This document shows positions 52,974 to 61,843 of a stretch of 64,000 bases of DNA, piece after piece. Source of the stretch: CBDAPX01 sp965198725 (lineage in GTDB: Bacteria > Pseudomonadota > Alphaproteobacteria > Rhodobacterales > Rhodobacteraceae); contig CBDAPX010000001.1 in the NCBI GenBank assembly GCA_965198725.1, positions 1,178,001-1,242,000 on the forward strand. Reading direction: 5' to 3'. Every line of letters starts with the position of its first letter. Positions within the stretch are counted from its first letter, which is position 1. Made by a program: the position numbers and the translations under genes. The notes beneath the pieces are model-generated. The model searched no databases. It saw nothing but the letters and a program-made list of their open reading frames with translations, and was not told where the DNA came from.

Positions 52974-53224
52974 GTTTGGTGATTGACAAGTCGTCCGCAA
53001 AGGCCCAAGTGGCACCTCAGCCGACATCCCCCGCCGCGTGAGCGGGGTCGCCCGCACAACCGCGATGGCGCAGATGAAAGCGAGATGATTTGGGTCCATA
53101 TCACGCAGGGTCCGGCGGGTGGAGTGAGCGGAGAAAACCGCCGTCGCGCCCGCACCTGATGTATCGCCCGTTCGCGGGCCATTGACCCGGGTTTGGCGCA
53201 TGCCACCCCGAAAAAGGAAAAGAA
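52974..53224. other. Long leader of the DEAD-box gene
   Basis: About 250 bp of GC-rich sequence between the sdh terminator and the helicase start. It can form several short hairpins (for example CCCGCCGCGTGAGCGGG near 53030). No gene is evident. Long structured 5' regions occur in cold-induced RNA helicase genes of other bacteria, so this may be regulatory. I cannot fold it reliably by eye. Confidence 0.4.
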
Positions 53225-54460
53225 GTGACTGATTTCAAACTGCTCGGCCTGTCCGAGCGTCTTGTTGCGCGTTTGTCCGAAAACGGCATCACCGACCCAA
53301 CACCAATTCAAGAGCGGGCGATCCCGCTTGCTCTGCAGGGCCGCGATATTATGGGTTTGGCGCAAACCGGGACGGGCAAAACCGCAGCTTTTGGGCTGCC
53401 CTTGGCCCAGATCATGCTCGAAGAGCGTGTGAAACCCGCACCAAAAACCGTACGTGGTCTGGTTCTGGCTCCGACGCGTGAGTTGGCCAAACAGATTCAC
53501 ACCAATCTGGCGATGTATTTGGGCAAGGGGCATCTCAAGCTCGGTCTGGTTGTCGGCGGCCAATCGCTTGGCGCGCAGGCGAACCGCTTGGCACGGGGTA
53601 CGGATATCCTGGTGGCAACACCGGGGCGGTTGATCGACCATATGGAGCGTGGATCGTTGTTCCTCGACGCCACCCGGTTTCTGGTTCTGGACGAAGCCGA
53701 CCAGATGCTGGACCTCGGCTTTATCCACGCCCTGCGCAAAATCTCCGCTCTGCTGCCGGAAGAGCGGCAGACGCTGTTGTTCTCGGCGACGATGTCGAAA
53801 CAGATGAATGAGATCGCGCAAACCTACCTGACAAACCCGATCCGGGTGCAGGTGGCGCCTCCGGGCAAGGCTGCGGACAAGATCACGCAATCGATCCATT
53901 TCATTGCGCAGGCCGAAAAAACGGGTCTGTTGAAAGAGCTGTTGGATGCTCATCGCGATGAACTAGCCTTGCTCTTTTCACGGACCAAACATGGCGCGGA
54001 ACGATTGCGTAGATCGCTGGACGGGGCTGGGTTCAGCGTGGACGCGATCCACGGGAACAAAAGCCAGGGTCAACGTGACCGCGCGCTTCAGGCTTTTCGC
54101 GATGGCAAGGTCAAAGTGTTGGTTGCCACGGATGTTGCGGCGCGTGGCATCGACATCCCTGATGTGCGCTATGTCTACAATTATGACATACCGAACGTGC
54201 CGGACAATTATGTACACCGGATTGGCCGCACCGCGCGGGCAGGGGCCGAAGGGCAGGCCGTAGCCTTCTGTTCCCCGGATGAAATGAGCGAATTGCAGGC
54301 CATTCAAAAGGTCATGAAACGGGACATCCCTGTGGCCAGCGGTCGTCCTTGGCAAGAGCTTGGAGCAAAACCCGAGCGGCCCAAACGGGGCGGCCCGGCC
54401 AAAGGTCGGCGTCGTCGGCCTGGTGGTCGCGGGCGGGGCAAAACGCGCGCTGCGGCCTGA
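53225..54460 (+). CDS. DEAD-box ATP-dependent RNA helicase
   Basis: 411 residues. All core motifs are visible: Q motif region TDPTPIQERAIP, Walker A AQTGTGKT, PTRELAKQ, TPGRLIDH, DEAD in VLDEADQML, SAT, and HRIGRTARAG. The C terminus is Lys/Arg/Gly-rich, typical of RhlE-type helicases in RNA contact. The GTG start at 53225 follows AAAAGGAAAAG. Likely role is ribosome assembly or RNA turnover. Confidence 0.95.
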   Translation: MTDFKLLGLSERLVARLSENGITDPTPIQERAIPLALQGRDIMGLAQTGTGKTAAFGLPLAQIMLEERVKPAPKTVRGLVLAPTRELAKQIHTNLAMYLGKGHLKLGLVVGGQSLGAQANRLARGTDILVATPGRLIDHMERGSLFLDATRFLVLDEADQMLDLGFIHALRKISALLPEERQTLLFSATMSKQMNEIAQTYLTNPIRVQVAPPGKAADKITQSIHFIAQAEKTGLLKELLDAHRDELALLFSRTKHGAERLRRSLDGAGFSVDAIHGNKSQGQRDRALQAFRDGKVKVLVATDVAARGIDIPDVRYVYNYDIPNVPDNYVHRIGRTARAGAEGQAVAFCSPDEMSELQAIQKVMKRDIPVASGRPWQELGAKPERPKRGGPAKGRRRRPGGRGRGKTRAAA

Positions 54461-54521
54461 CGCTTTACAGTCAGGCCCGTGTTGGACAGGGTGTCGCTAC
54501 GTTTGAAAGGAACCGACCATC

Positions 54522-55367
54522 ATGTCCAACGCCCCCAAAGATGCCCAGGCACGCCGCGATGTGGCGCCGGTGATTTGTTATCCCAATGACACCTTGCCGG
54601 TGCCGGATTTGGCGCTGTATCGCGCAGCGCGGGCGGCGGCGGAGAAAACCGGCGAAGTGCTTGTCCCGGCGCGGGATGCAAAGTGTTTTGAGGTGCCCGC
54701 AGGGCATTTCTTTCGCATTTCCTCTGTAGAGGGGCCGCAGGTTGGTGATTTGAACCTTTGGAACGCCAAGGATGTGACCGAACGGTTCTATTCCGGCAAA
54801 TCCCGCGCCCTGCATGGCACGCATCTGACAACCGGAGAACGGATGTGGAGCAGTTTTCCAAATCTGCGCCCGATGGCCACGATCATCGAAGACACGCTCG
54901 GCTGGTATGGAATGGACCAATATGGCGGGTCTGTTCATGATGTGATCGGCACGCGATGTGATCCTTACACCGGCAATTTGTTGGCGGGCACGCAATACCA
55001 CCATTGTTGTCATTCAAACTTGACGCGTGCTTTGTCCGATCATCTGGGATGCACCCTGATCGAAGCGGAGCCGCATGTGCATGACGTTTTGAACGTTTTC
55101 ATGTGCACCGGATTCACGCGCGACACCGGTCAGTATTTCATGAAGGCCAGCCCAGTACGCCCGGGTGATTATCTGGAATTCTTTGCCGAGATCGACCTGC
55201 TGGGCGGGCTCAGCGCGTGCCCCGGCGGGGATTGTTCGGCTGAGCATTCCAGCGATGTGGCGTCGTGCCATCCTTTGCTGGTCGAGACGTTTGCCGCGCC
55301 GGAAGGCATGTTAGGAGATTGGGTTTCGCCGCAACCAAATGGCTATGACGGATCGCACGGGCGCTAA
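54522..55367 (+). CDS. DUF1989 / urea carboxylase-associated family protein
   Basis: 281 residues, beginning with a short Pro-rich stretch; in the middle AGHFFRISSVEGPQVGDLNLWNA and a HCCHSNL segment with Cys and His, then CPGGDCS. These fit DUF1989, proteins often near urea amidolyase genes, which have a cupin-like fold with bound metal. No urea gene is nearby. Stop codon is inside a small GGGCGC/GCGCCC hairpin. Confidence 0.85.
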   Translation: MSNAPKDAQARRDVAPVICYPNDTLPVPDLALYRAARAAAEKTGEVLVPARDAKCFEVPAGHFFRISSVEGPQVGDLNLWNAKDVTERFYSGKSRALHGTHLTTGERMWSSFPNLRPMATIIEDTLGWYGMDQYGGSVHDVIGTRCDPYTGNLLAGTQYHHCCHSNLTRALSDHLGCTLIEAEPHVHDVLNVFMCTGFTRDTGQYFMKASPVRPGDYLEFFAEIDLLGGLSACPGGDCSAEHSSDVASCHPLLVETFAAPEGMLGDWVSPQPNGYDGSHGR

Positions 55368-55382
55368 GGCGCCCATGCAAGA

Positions 55383-56090
55383 TTAGCTTGGAAAGGCCGC
55401 GGCCAACGCGATCTCAACCATGTCGCCAAAACTGCGTTCGCGGTCTTCGCTCGGCAGCGCTTCGCCGGTTCCAAGGTGATCGGATACGGTCAGAATGGCC
55501 AACGCGCGTCGGTTGTAACGAGCGGCGAGCGTATACAGCTCTGCCGCTTCCATTTCGACGCCCAGAATACCGTGACGCACCATTTCCTTATTCAGATCTG
55601 GCCGCTCATCATAGAATACATCCGATGAATAGATCCCGCCGACATGGGTCTTGGTCCCTTTGGCCGCCGCTGCTTCAACCGCCGATTTGAGCAATGACCA
55701 ATCCGCGGTCGGGGCAAAGTTGAACTCGCGGAAAATAGTGCTGGACGGTGTGTTCACACTGCTGGCGGACATGGCGATAATGACGTCCCGGATACCAACA
55801 TGGTCCTGCATGCCACCGCAGGAACCAATGCGAATAAGCGTTTTCGCATCGTAGTCACGGATCAATTCATTCGCATAGATAGAAAGCGACGGCATCCCCA
55901 TACCGCTGCCTTGAATGGTGACGGAATTGCCATTCCACTCGCCGGTGTACCCAAGCATCCCACGTACGGAATTAACCAGCTTGGGATTTGTCAAAAACGT
56001 CTCTGCTGCCCATTTCGCGCGATAAGGGTCGCCAGGCATAAGAACGGTATCGGCAATGTCGCCGACATTGGCACCAATGTGAACTGTCAT
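55383..56090 (-). CDS. deoD: Purine-nucleoside phosphorylase (DeoD type)
   Basis: A 235-residue phosphorylase, hexameric-type, cleaving purine nucleosides to base and ribose-1-phosphate. The N-terminal VMPGDPYRAKWAAE and active-site VSDHLGTGE (with the catalytic Asp near residue 205) are typical. Convergent with DUF1989; downstream of the H-NS family gene by 8 bp. Confidence 0.95.
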   Translation of the reverse strand: MTVHIGANVGDIADTVLMPGDPYRAKWAAETFLTNPKLVNSVRGMLGYTGEWNGNSVTIQGSGMGMPSLSIYANELIRDYDAKTLIRIGSCGGMQDHVGIRDVIIAMSASSVNTPSSTIFREFNFAPTADWSLLKSAVEAAAAKGTKTHVGGIYSSDVFYDERPDLNKEMVRHGILGVEMEAAELYTLAARYNRRALAILTVSDHLGTGEALPSEDRERSFGDMVEIALAAAFPS

Positions 56091-56098
56091 GGCTTAAT

Positions 56099-56410
56099 TC
56101 AAATGGCCATCACATCAGGATCGATGCCGGCCTCAAGCGCGGCTATAAACCAACCAGGTTGACGACCTTTTCCTGTCCATGTTTGGTTCGGATCGTTCGG
56201 ATTGCGATATTTTGCGACGCCTGCGCCAGCGCGTTTTGTGCCTAAAGCGCCTCCGGTGATTTCGGCCAGCGTAAAACCAAACTCTGCCGCTGCGCGCTCA
56301 GCTGCCAAAATGGCTTCTTTCCGCTCGCGGTTCTTCACAGTTGTCAGCGCGGAATCGACATCTGATTTCAGCTGCTCGAGTTCGGCAGTCGACATTGACA
56401 ATAAATCCAT
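56099..56410 (-). CDS. H-NS family nucleoid protein (HvrA-like)
   Basis: 103 residues from ATG 56410, preceded by GGAGG. An N-terminal coiled-coil oligomerisation region (LEQLKSDVDSALTTVKNRERKEAILAA as a helix) is joined to the C-terminal DNA-binding motif TWTGKGRQPGWF, which is the H-NS/HvrA core. In Rhodobacter, HvrA is a trans-acting regulator of photosynthesis and nitrogen genes; here its targets are unknown. Longer starts to 56464 are unlikely. Sits between ecm and deoD. Confidence 0.9.
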   Translation of the reverse strand: MDLLSMSTAELEQLKSDVDSALTTVKNRERKEAILAAERAAAEFGFTLAEITGGALGTKRAGAGVAKYRNPNDPNQTWTGKGRQPGWFIAALEAGIDPDVMAI

Positions 56411-56512
56411 AGGATCCTCCATTGCATTGATGACTCTATAGCACGTGTAATAATTTTGTGACAATAGCAGGATAACAAAAATGGTGATCGTATTTGTGTC
56501 AGTTATTTGAAG

Positions 56513-58480
56513 CTATTCAGCGGCAATTGTCTCTGGTTCGGCTAGCTTTATGATATCTTCCATTATCAAATTAAGCTCAAAGTCCTTTGGTGTATAGACT
56601 TTTGATACACCCATCGCCAAAAGCCGCTGTGCATCTTCGTCCGGAATAATTCCGCCGACAATAAGCGGAATATGGCTTAATCTGCTTTTCTGCATTTGCG
56701 TGATAATGTATTCAACAAGTGGAATGTGACTGCCGGACAAGATGGATAGCCCTATCACATGCGGGTTCTCATCTTCCATTTTTGCGATGATTTCAGCGGG
56801 TGTCAGGCGAATGCCGTCATATGAGATGTCCATACCACAATCGCGCGCGCGAAAGGCGATTTGCTCGGCGCCGTTGGAATGTCCGTCGAGGCCGGGCTTG
56901 CCCATCAGGAACTTTAGCTTTCGACCGAGCCGGTCGCTGACTGCGGCAACCGCATCGCGCAGATCATCAAGACCTTCGGTTTTATTCGACACGCTGGCCG
57001 ACACCCCTGTCGGGCCGCGATAGGTGCCGTGGGCGATGCGCATCTCTTCTGCCCATTCACCTGTGGTCACGCCAGCTTTTGCCGCCGCGATAGAGGCGGG
57101 CATAATGTTGTGACCCGCGCGCGCCGCAGCGCGCAACGCTGCCAGCGCGTTCTTCACCGCGTCGCCGTCGCGTTCTGTGCGCCATGTGTCCAGCCGCCCG
57201 ATCTGTTCCGCTTCCACGGCGGGGTCGACAACCATGATGCCGCCATCCTCGCTCATCAGTGGGGACGGTTCGCCATTGGTGTATTTGTTCACGCCGACGA
57301 CGACGGTTTCGCCCGCCTCGATCCGGTTCAAGCGTTCGGCGTTCGAGTCCACCAATCGTGATTTCATGTATTCGATGGAGGTAATCGCGCCCCCCATGCT
57401 GTCGAGGTTGGCCAACTCGGCGCGGGCGCCTGTTTTCAGGTCTTCGACCTTGGCGTCCACGACCGGGTTGCCGTCGAACAAATCACCGTATTCCAACAAG
57501 TCCGTTTCATAGGCGAGGATCTGTTGCATCCGCATTGACCATTGCTGATCCCAGGGGCGCGGCAGGCCAAGCGCCTCGTTCCAAGCCGGAAGCTGTACAG
57601 CGCGCGCGCGCGCCTTTTTCGACAAGGTCACGGCCAGCATTTCGATCAGAATGCGGTATACGTTGTTTTCAGGCTGTTGTTCGGTCAGGCCCAGAGAGTT
57701 GACCTGGACACCATAGCGGAAACGCCGCATTTTGGGGTCTGTTACGCCGTAGCGTTCTGCGCATATTTCGTCCCACAGATCGACAAAGGCGCGCATTTTG
57801 CACATCTCGGTCACAAACCGGATGCCGGCATTCACAAAAAAGGAAATCCGCCCCACGAGTGTCGGAAAGTCTTCCTCTGGCACACGCGGACGCAACTCGT
57901 CCAGAACTGCGGTTGCAGTGGCCAGTGCAAAGGCCAGTTCTTGTTCCGGTGTCGCGCCCGCCTCTTGCAGGTGATAGGAACACACGTTCATCGGGTTCCA
58001 TTTCGGAATGTTGGTGTAACAGTATTCCGCGACGTCCGCGATCATTTTCAAGGACGGCTTGGGCGGGCAGATATAGGTTCCGCGGCTCAGGTATTCCTTG
58101 ATCAGGTCGTTTTGCACCGTGCCTTGCAGCTTTGTCGTGTCTGCGCCTTGCTCTTCGGCGACGGCCACATACAGCGCCAACAGCCAGGGGGCTGTGGCAT
58201 TGATGGTCATTGACGTGTTCATCTGTTCCAACGGGATCTGATCGAACAGAACTCGCATATCCCCCAGATGGCAGACCGGAACGCCCACTTTACCCACCTC
58301 ACCACGCGCGAGGATGTGATCACTGTCATAACCCGTTTGTGTCGGCAGATCGAAAGCCACGGACAGGCCTGTTTGGCCCTTTGCAAGGTTTCCACGATAG
58401 AGCGCGTTTGAGGCGGCCGCGGTAGAGTGACCTGCATAGGTCCGGATCAGCCAAGGACGGTCTTTCTGCGTATGCGACAT
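56513..58480 (-). CDS. ecm: Ethylmalonyl-CoA mutase
   Basis: A 655-residue cobalamin-dependent mutase that interconverts (2R)-ethylmalonyl-CoA and (2S)-methylsuccinyl-CoA, the hallmark step of the EMC pathway. It has the TIM-barrel mutase domain (starting RPWLIRTYAGHSTAAAS-like and GTVQNDLIKEY) and a C-terminal B12-binding domain with LDGHSNGAEQIA (DxHxxG) near residue 530. Divergent from the acyltransferase and near ccr as in Rhodobacter. It is a single-chain fusion, as usual for Ecm. Confidence 0.95.
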   Translation of the reverse strand: MSHTQKDRPWLIRTYAGHSTAAASNALYRGNLAKGQTGLSVAFDLPTQTGYDSDHILARGEVGKVGVPVCHLGDMRVLFDQIPLEQMNTSMTINATAPWLLALYVAVAEEQGADTTKLQGTVQNDLIKEYLSRGTYICPPKPSLKMIADVAEYCYTNIPKWNPMNVCSYHLQEAGATPEQELAFALATATAVLDELRPRVPEEDFPTLVGRISFFVNAGIRFVTEMCKMRAFVDLWDEICAERYGVTDPKMRRFRYGVQVNSLGLTEQQPENNVYRILIEMLAVTLSKKARARAVQLPAWNEALGLPRPWDQQWSMRMQQILAYETDLLEYGDLFDGNPVVDAKVEDLKTGARAELANLDSMGGAITSIEYMKSRLVDSNAERLNRIEAGETVVVGVNKYTNGEPSPLMSEDGGIMVVDPAVEAEQIGRLDTWRTERDGDAVKNALAALRAAARAGHNIMPASIAAAKAGVTTGEWAEEMRIAHGTYRGPTGVSASVSNKTEGLDDLRDAVAAVSDRLGRKLKFLMGKPGLDGHSNGAEQIAFRARDCGMDISYDGIRLTPAEIIAKMEDENPHVIGLSILSGSHIPLVEYIITQMQKSRLSHIPLIVGGIIPDEDAQRLLAMGVSKVYTPKDFELNLIMEDIIKLAEPETIAAE

Positions 58481-58560
58481 GTGCGGTCCTTTGAATCAGT
58501 GAGGGTAATTTTGTTTCGTTCTACGTGTCTAAATAGCAATTTTCAGACGATGTCAATTCG

Positions 58561-58573
58561 CTGCATTGCGGCA
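58561..58573. promoter_or_regulatory. Candidate PhaR-type box upstream of ecm
   Basis: CTGCATTGCGGCA lies 81-93 bp upstream of the ecm start and 56-68 bp upstream of the acyltransferase start. Identical to the 13-mer before ccr at 60098-60110. Confidence 0.6.
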
Positions 58574-58628
58574 TTTACCCGAGATTGAAAAGATTGTCGC
58601 GATCCGGATTTGCTGTCACTGTCCGCCC

Positions 58629-59981
58629 ATGATGCAAACCGTTGAAATGCCGCTATGGTTGGTGGTCCTGATTGCTGTTCTTGCCCTGATCGCAGCGCTC
58701 GACAAGATCATGATCCCGTCGGTCAGATGGTATTTCCGCCGGCGTTTGGAACGGGCGGTGAACCGGTTGAACCAAAGGCTGGAACGACCCATTCAGCCAT
58801 TTAAACTGGCCCGTCGTTACGACATGATCCAACGGTTAATATATGACCCGCAGGTTGGGCAGGCGATTGCCGAACACGCCGCGGCCGAAGGCATCCCGGA
58901 AAATGTCGCCTTTGAAGAAGCGCGCCGCTACGCCCGCGAAATCGTGCCATCCTTTTCTGCGTCCACCTATTTCGGCTTTGCCATTCGTGGGGCCAGAACG
59001 CTGGGCAACGCGTATTATCGCGTGCGGCTTGGGCGTTATGACGGCGACGCCTTCGGTGATATTGATCCCGAAGCGACCGTTGTGTTCGTCATGAACCATC
59101 GCAGCAATATGGATTATGTGCTGGTGACTTATTTGGCCGCCGAACGATCTGCGCTGTCTTATGCGGTCCGGGAATGGGCCCACGTCTGGCCGCTCAGCCG
59201 TTTGATCCGCGCGATGGGGGCTTACTTTATCCGCCGCAAATCGCGCAATGAACTCTATCGTCGGGTTCTGGCCCGATATGTCAGCCTCGCCACCTCGGCC
59301 GGGGTGACACAAGCCATGTTCCCCGAAGGCGGGTTGAGCCTGACCGGTGGGTTGTCAGAACCAAAACTTGGATTGCTCAAATACATCACCGCCGATTTCG
59401 ATCCTGAAGGCCGCGATGTCGTCTTTGTTCCTGTGGCGTTGAACTATGATCAGGTGTTGGAGGACAAGATCCTGATATCTGCTGCCAATGACCCAAAGCG
59501 CCGGTTTAACGCTCGGATCGGCGTCATCGCCGCCAAGGGGATTAAGCAGATCGGGTTGCGGATCAGCGGGAACTTTAATCGCTTCGGCTATGCTGCTGTC
59601 AGCTTTGGCGCCCCATTGTCATTGCGATCGTTCTCGCAGACGGAAGACGGTGGGGATATGGAACGTCTCGCACAGCTGTTGATGCGTCGGATCGGGGCAA
59701 TTGTGCCGGTTCTGCCGGTCCCTGCAGTGGCTTGGATGATCACGGATCAAGGGCCGCTCTCTCGAACGGAATTGGAAATCGGTTTGGGTCGGTTGATGGA
59801 TCAGATCCCGAATGCTCATATCCATTTGCCACGCGACAACCGTGGGTACGCCGTTGAGGTCGCTCTGCGCCTGCTGATGCGACGCGGCTTACTGGTTGAA
59901 AGCGACGGGCGGTATCAGCCGGTCACTTCACAAAGGCCCATCCTCGATTTCTATGCGAGATCGATCGAACATCTGCTATGA
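58629..59981 (+). CDS. PlsB/PlsC-like glycerolipid acyltransferase
   Basis: 450 residues from ATG 58629 (an ATG at 58632 is equally likely). A short N-terminal hydrophobic helix is followed by an acyltransferase domain with NHRSNMDYVL (HX4D motif, about residues 155-165) and MFPEGGLSLTGG (substrate block). It resembles glycerol-3-phosphate acyltransferases and larger variants of PlsC. Exact substrate unknown. It is divergent from ecm and followed by ccr. Confidence 0.85.
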   Translation: MMQTVEMPLWLVVLIAVLALIAALDKIMIPSVRWYFRRRLERAVNRLNQRLERPIQPFKLARRYDMIQRLIYDPQVGQAIAEHAAAEGIPENVAFEEARRYAREIVPSFSASTYFGFAIRGARTLGNAYYRVRLGRYDGDAFGDIDPEATVVFVMNHRSNMDYVLVTYLAAERSALSYAVREWAHVWPLSRLIRAMGAYFIRRKSRNELYRRVLARYVSLATSAGVTQAMFPEGGLSLTGGLSEPKLGLLKYITADFDPEGRDVVFVPVALNYDQVLEDKILISAANDPKRRFNARIGVIAAKGIKQIGLRISGNFNRFGYAAVSFGAPLSLRSFSQTEDGGDMERLAQLLMRRIGAIVPVLPVPAVAWMITDQGPLSRTELEIGLGRLMDQIPNAHIHLPRDNRGYAVEVALRLLMRRGLLVESDGRYQPVTSQRPILDFYARSIEHLL

Positions 59982-60097
59982 TGCTCGCAACTGCAGAAAA
60001 ATATTCTGCGACTGCAGGGTTATAAAATTTCAAAATAGATCGATTTGGTGTTGCAATATTTCGTGACGATACATATTCCACCAAGAGACCCGCGATT

Positions 60098-60110
60098 CTG
60101 CATTGCGGCA
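60098..60110. promoter_or_regulatory. Candidate PhaR-type box upstream of ccr
   Basis: CTGCATTGCGGCA, identical to the ecm-side box, lies 25-37 bp upstream of the ccr start inside TCTGC-ATTGCG-GCAGA, an inverted repeat. Further upstream, CAGAA-AAATA-TTCTG (about 59994-60008) is another inverted repeat. An operator cluster controlling ccr is likely. Confidence 0.6.
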
Positions 60111-60134
60111 GACACGTGATTTAAGGAGGCTGAC

Positions 60135-61421
60135 ATGGCTTTGGACACCGAAAGCGGCATCGCGACTTACGACGCCCCGGAAAAAGATCTCTATGAAATC
60201 GGCGAAATGCCCCCTTTAGGCTATGTGCCAAAGCAGATGTATGCTTGGGCCATCCGGCGCGAGCGTCATGGCGAGCCGGACACCGCGATGCAAAAAGAAG
60301 TCGTGGATGTGCCAAAGCTGGACAGCAACGAGGTTTTGGTGCTCGTGATGGCCGCTGGCGTGAACTATAACGGTGTCTGGGCCGCTCTGGGCCAACCGAT
60401 CAGCCCCTTTGATGGGCACGGTAAACCATTTCACATTGCCGGGTCTGATGCTTCGGGCATTGTTTGGGCCGTTGGGGACAAGGTGAAGCGCTGGAAAGTC
60501 GGCGATGAGGTTGTGATCCATTGCAACCAAGACGACGGCGATGACGAGGAATGCAACGGCGGCGACCCAATGTATTCAAACAGCCAGCGGATTTGGGGCT
60601 ATGAAACACCGGATGGATCATTCGCACAGTTCACGAACGTCCAATCACAACAGCTGATGCCACGTCCCAAGCACCTGTCCTGGGAAGAAAGCGCTTGCTA
60701 CACGCTGACACTGGCCACTGCCTATCGGATGCTCTTTGGGCATGAACCGCATGATCTGAAACCGGGTCAGAATGTTCTGGTTTGGGGCGCGTCCGGCGGT
60801 CTTGGTTCCTACGCGATCCAGTTGATCAACACCGCCGGTGCAAATGCCATCGGTGTGATCTCGGACGAAAGCAAGCGCGACTTCGTGATGGGGTTGGGGG
60901 CGAAAGGCGTCCTGAACCGCAAGGATTTCAACTGCTGGGGTCAACTACCAACCGTCAACACGCCTGAATATGCCGAATGGTTCAAAGAGGCTCGCAAGTT
61001 CGGCAAGGCGATCTGGGACATCACCGGCAAAGGCAACAATGTCGACATGGTGTTCGAGCATCCCGGGGAAAGCACGTTCCCAGTGTCGACCTTTGTCGTG
61101 AGAAAGGGCGGCATGGTTGTGATCTGTGCGGGCACCACCGGGTTTAGCTGTACCTTCGACGTCCGCTACATGTGGATGCATCAAAAACGTCTGCAAGGCA
61201 GCCACTTTGCGCACCTGAAACAGGCGAGCGCGGCCAATAAGCTGATGTTGGAGCGGCGGCTTGATCCCTGCATGTCCGAGGTCTTTACCTGGGACGATCT
61301 GCCAGCGGCACATATGAAAATGCTGCGCAACGAGCACAAACCGGGCAACATGTCGGTGCTGGTGCAATCGCCCAAAACGGGCCTGCGCACCCTCGAAGAT
61401 ACCTTGGATGCACGGCGGTAA
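60135..61421 (+). CDS. ccr: Crotonyl-CoA carboxylase/reductase
   Basis: A 428-residue zinc-independent medium-chain dehydrogenase that reduces and carboxylates crotonyl-CoA to ethylmalonyl-CoA with NADPH and CO2, the key reaction of the EMC pathway. NADPH motif is in VWGASGGLGSYAIQLI near residues 216-231; NYNGVWAALGQP near 75-86 is typical. AAGGAGG precedes the ATG. With Ecm, Mch and Mcl2 nearby, it indicates growth on C2 compounds or PHB turnover. Confidence 0.97.
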   Translation: MALDTESGIATYDAPEKDLYEIGEMPPLGYVPKQMYAWAIRRERHGEPDTAMQKEVVDVPKLDSNEVLVLVMAAGVNYNGVWAALGQPISPFDGHGKPFHIAGSDASGIVWAVGDKVKRWKVGDEVVIHCNQDDGDDEECNGGDPMYSNSQRIWGYETPDGSFAQFTNVQSQQLMPRPKHLSWEESACYTLTLATAYRMLFGHEPHDLKPGQNVLVWGASGGLGSYAIQLINTAGANAIGVISDESKRDFVMGLGAKGVLNRKDFNCWGQLPTVNTPEYAEWFKEARKFGKAIWDITGKGNNVDMVFEHPGESTFPVSTFVVRKGGMVVICAGTTGFSCTFDVRYMWMHQKRLQGSHFAHLKQASAANKLMLERRLDPCMSEVFTWDDLPAAHMKMLRNEHKPGNMSVLVQSPKTGLRTLEDTLDARR

Positions 61422-61449
61422 CCTTTACCACCACTGATTCGCTCTGCTG

Positions 61450-61475
61450 GCCCGCGCTGTGACACAAGCGCGGGC
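61450..61475 (+). terminator. Terminator of ccr
   Basis: GCCCGCGCT (61450-61458) pairs with AGCGCGGGC (61467-61475); TTTGCCTTTT follows. Confidence 0.8.
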
Positions 61476-61591
61476 TTTGCCTTTTGAACCGGTCGATTTT
61501 GATTCAATGACTTAGAATTTGTTGCCTCGCTACATATGGGGAGAGAAAATCAGTGAGTAATTTGGAAACTTTGCTCGTGCTATAGTGGTAA

Positions 61592-61607
61592 TTAACCATT
61601 CGTTAAC
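61592..61607. promoter_or_regulatory. CtrA consensus site upstream of the luxR group
   Basis: TTAACCATTCGTTAAC matches the full TTAA-N7-TTAAC consensus of the alphaproteobacterial cell-cycle and motility regulator CtrA. It ends 21 bp before the small ORF at 61628. A second TTAACC half-site-like 10-mer, GTTAACCACT, occurs here (61602-61611) and again before luxI (62529-62538). Confidence 0.65.
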
Positions 61608-61627
61608 CACTCACGGGAGACCTTGTG

Positions 61628-61843
61628 ATGCAGAAAGACTGGATACTGGACGTTCTTGCTGACTTGGAAACCTTCTCGTCTGCAAACGGCCTTTCGCGGC
61701 TGGCCGAGCACTTGGCAGAAACCAAGCTGGTCGCTGCCGCGGAAATCGCATCTCAGTCTGAACTGGCGCAAGGTCATTTGGATGGTGCAACAAGATCGTT
61801 TGGACCAGCTGTTGCTAGAGCTCGAGTCCACAACAACGCTTGA
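61628..61843 (+). CDS. Small protein preceding luxR
   Basis: 71 residues from ATG 61628 after GGGAG. N terminus QKDWILDVLADLETFSSANGL, then LAEHLAETKLVAAAEIAS; helical. I recall similar small genes upstream of luxR in other roseobacters but have no name for them. Its last 62 bases overlap luxR in another frame, so the two are translationally linked and its C terminus is unusual. Confidence 0.65.
   Translation: MQKDWILDVLADLETFSSANGLSRLAEHLAETKLVAAAEIASQSELAQGHLDGATRSFGPAVARARVHNNA

Noticed and set aside
55359..55374. Terminator at the DUF1989/deoD junction
   Set aside because: GGGCGC/GCGCCC can pair across the stop codon, but the stem is short and no T run follows in either direction.
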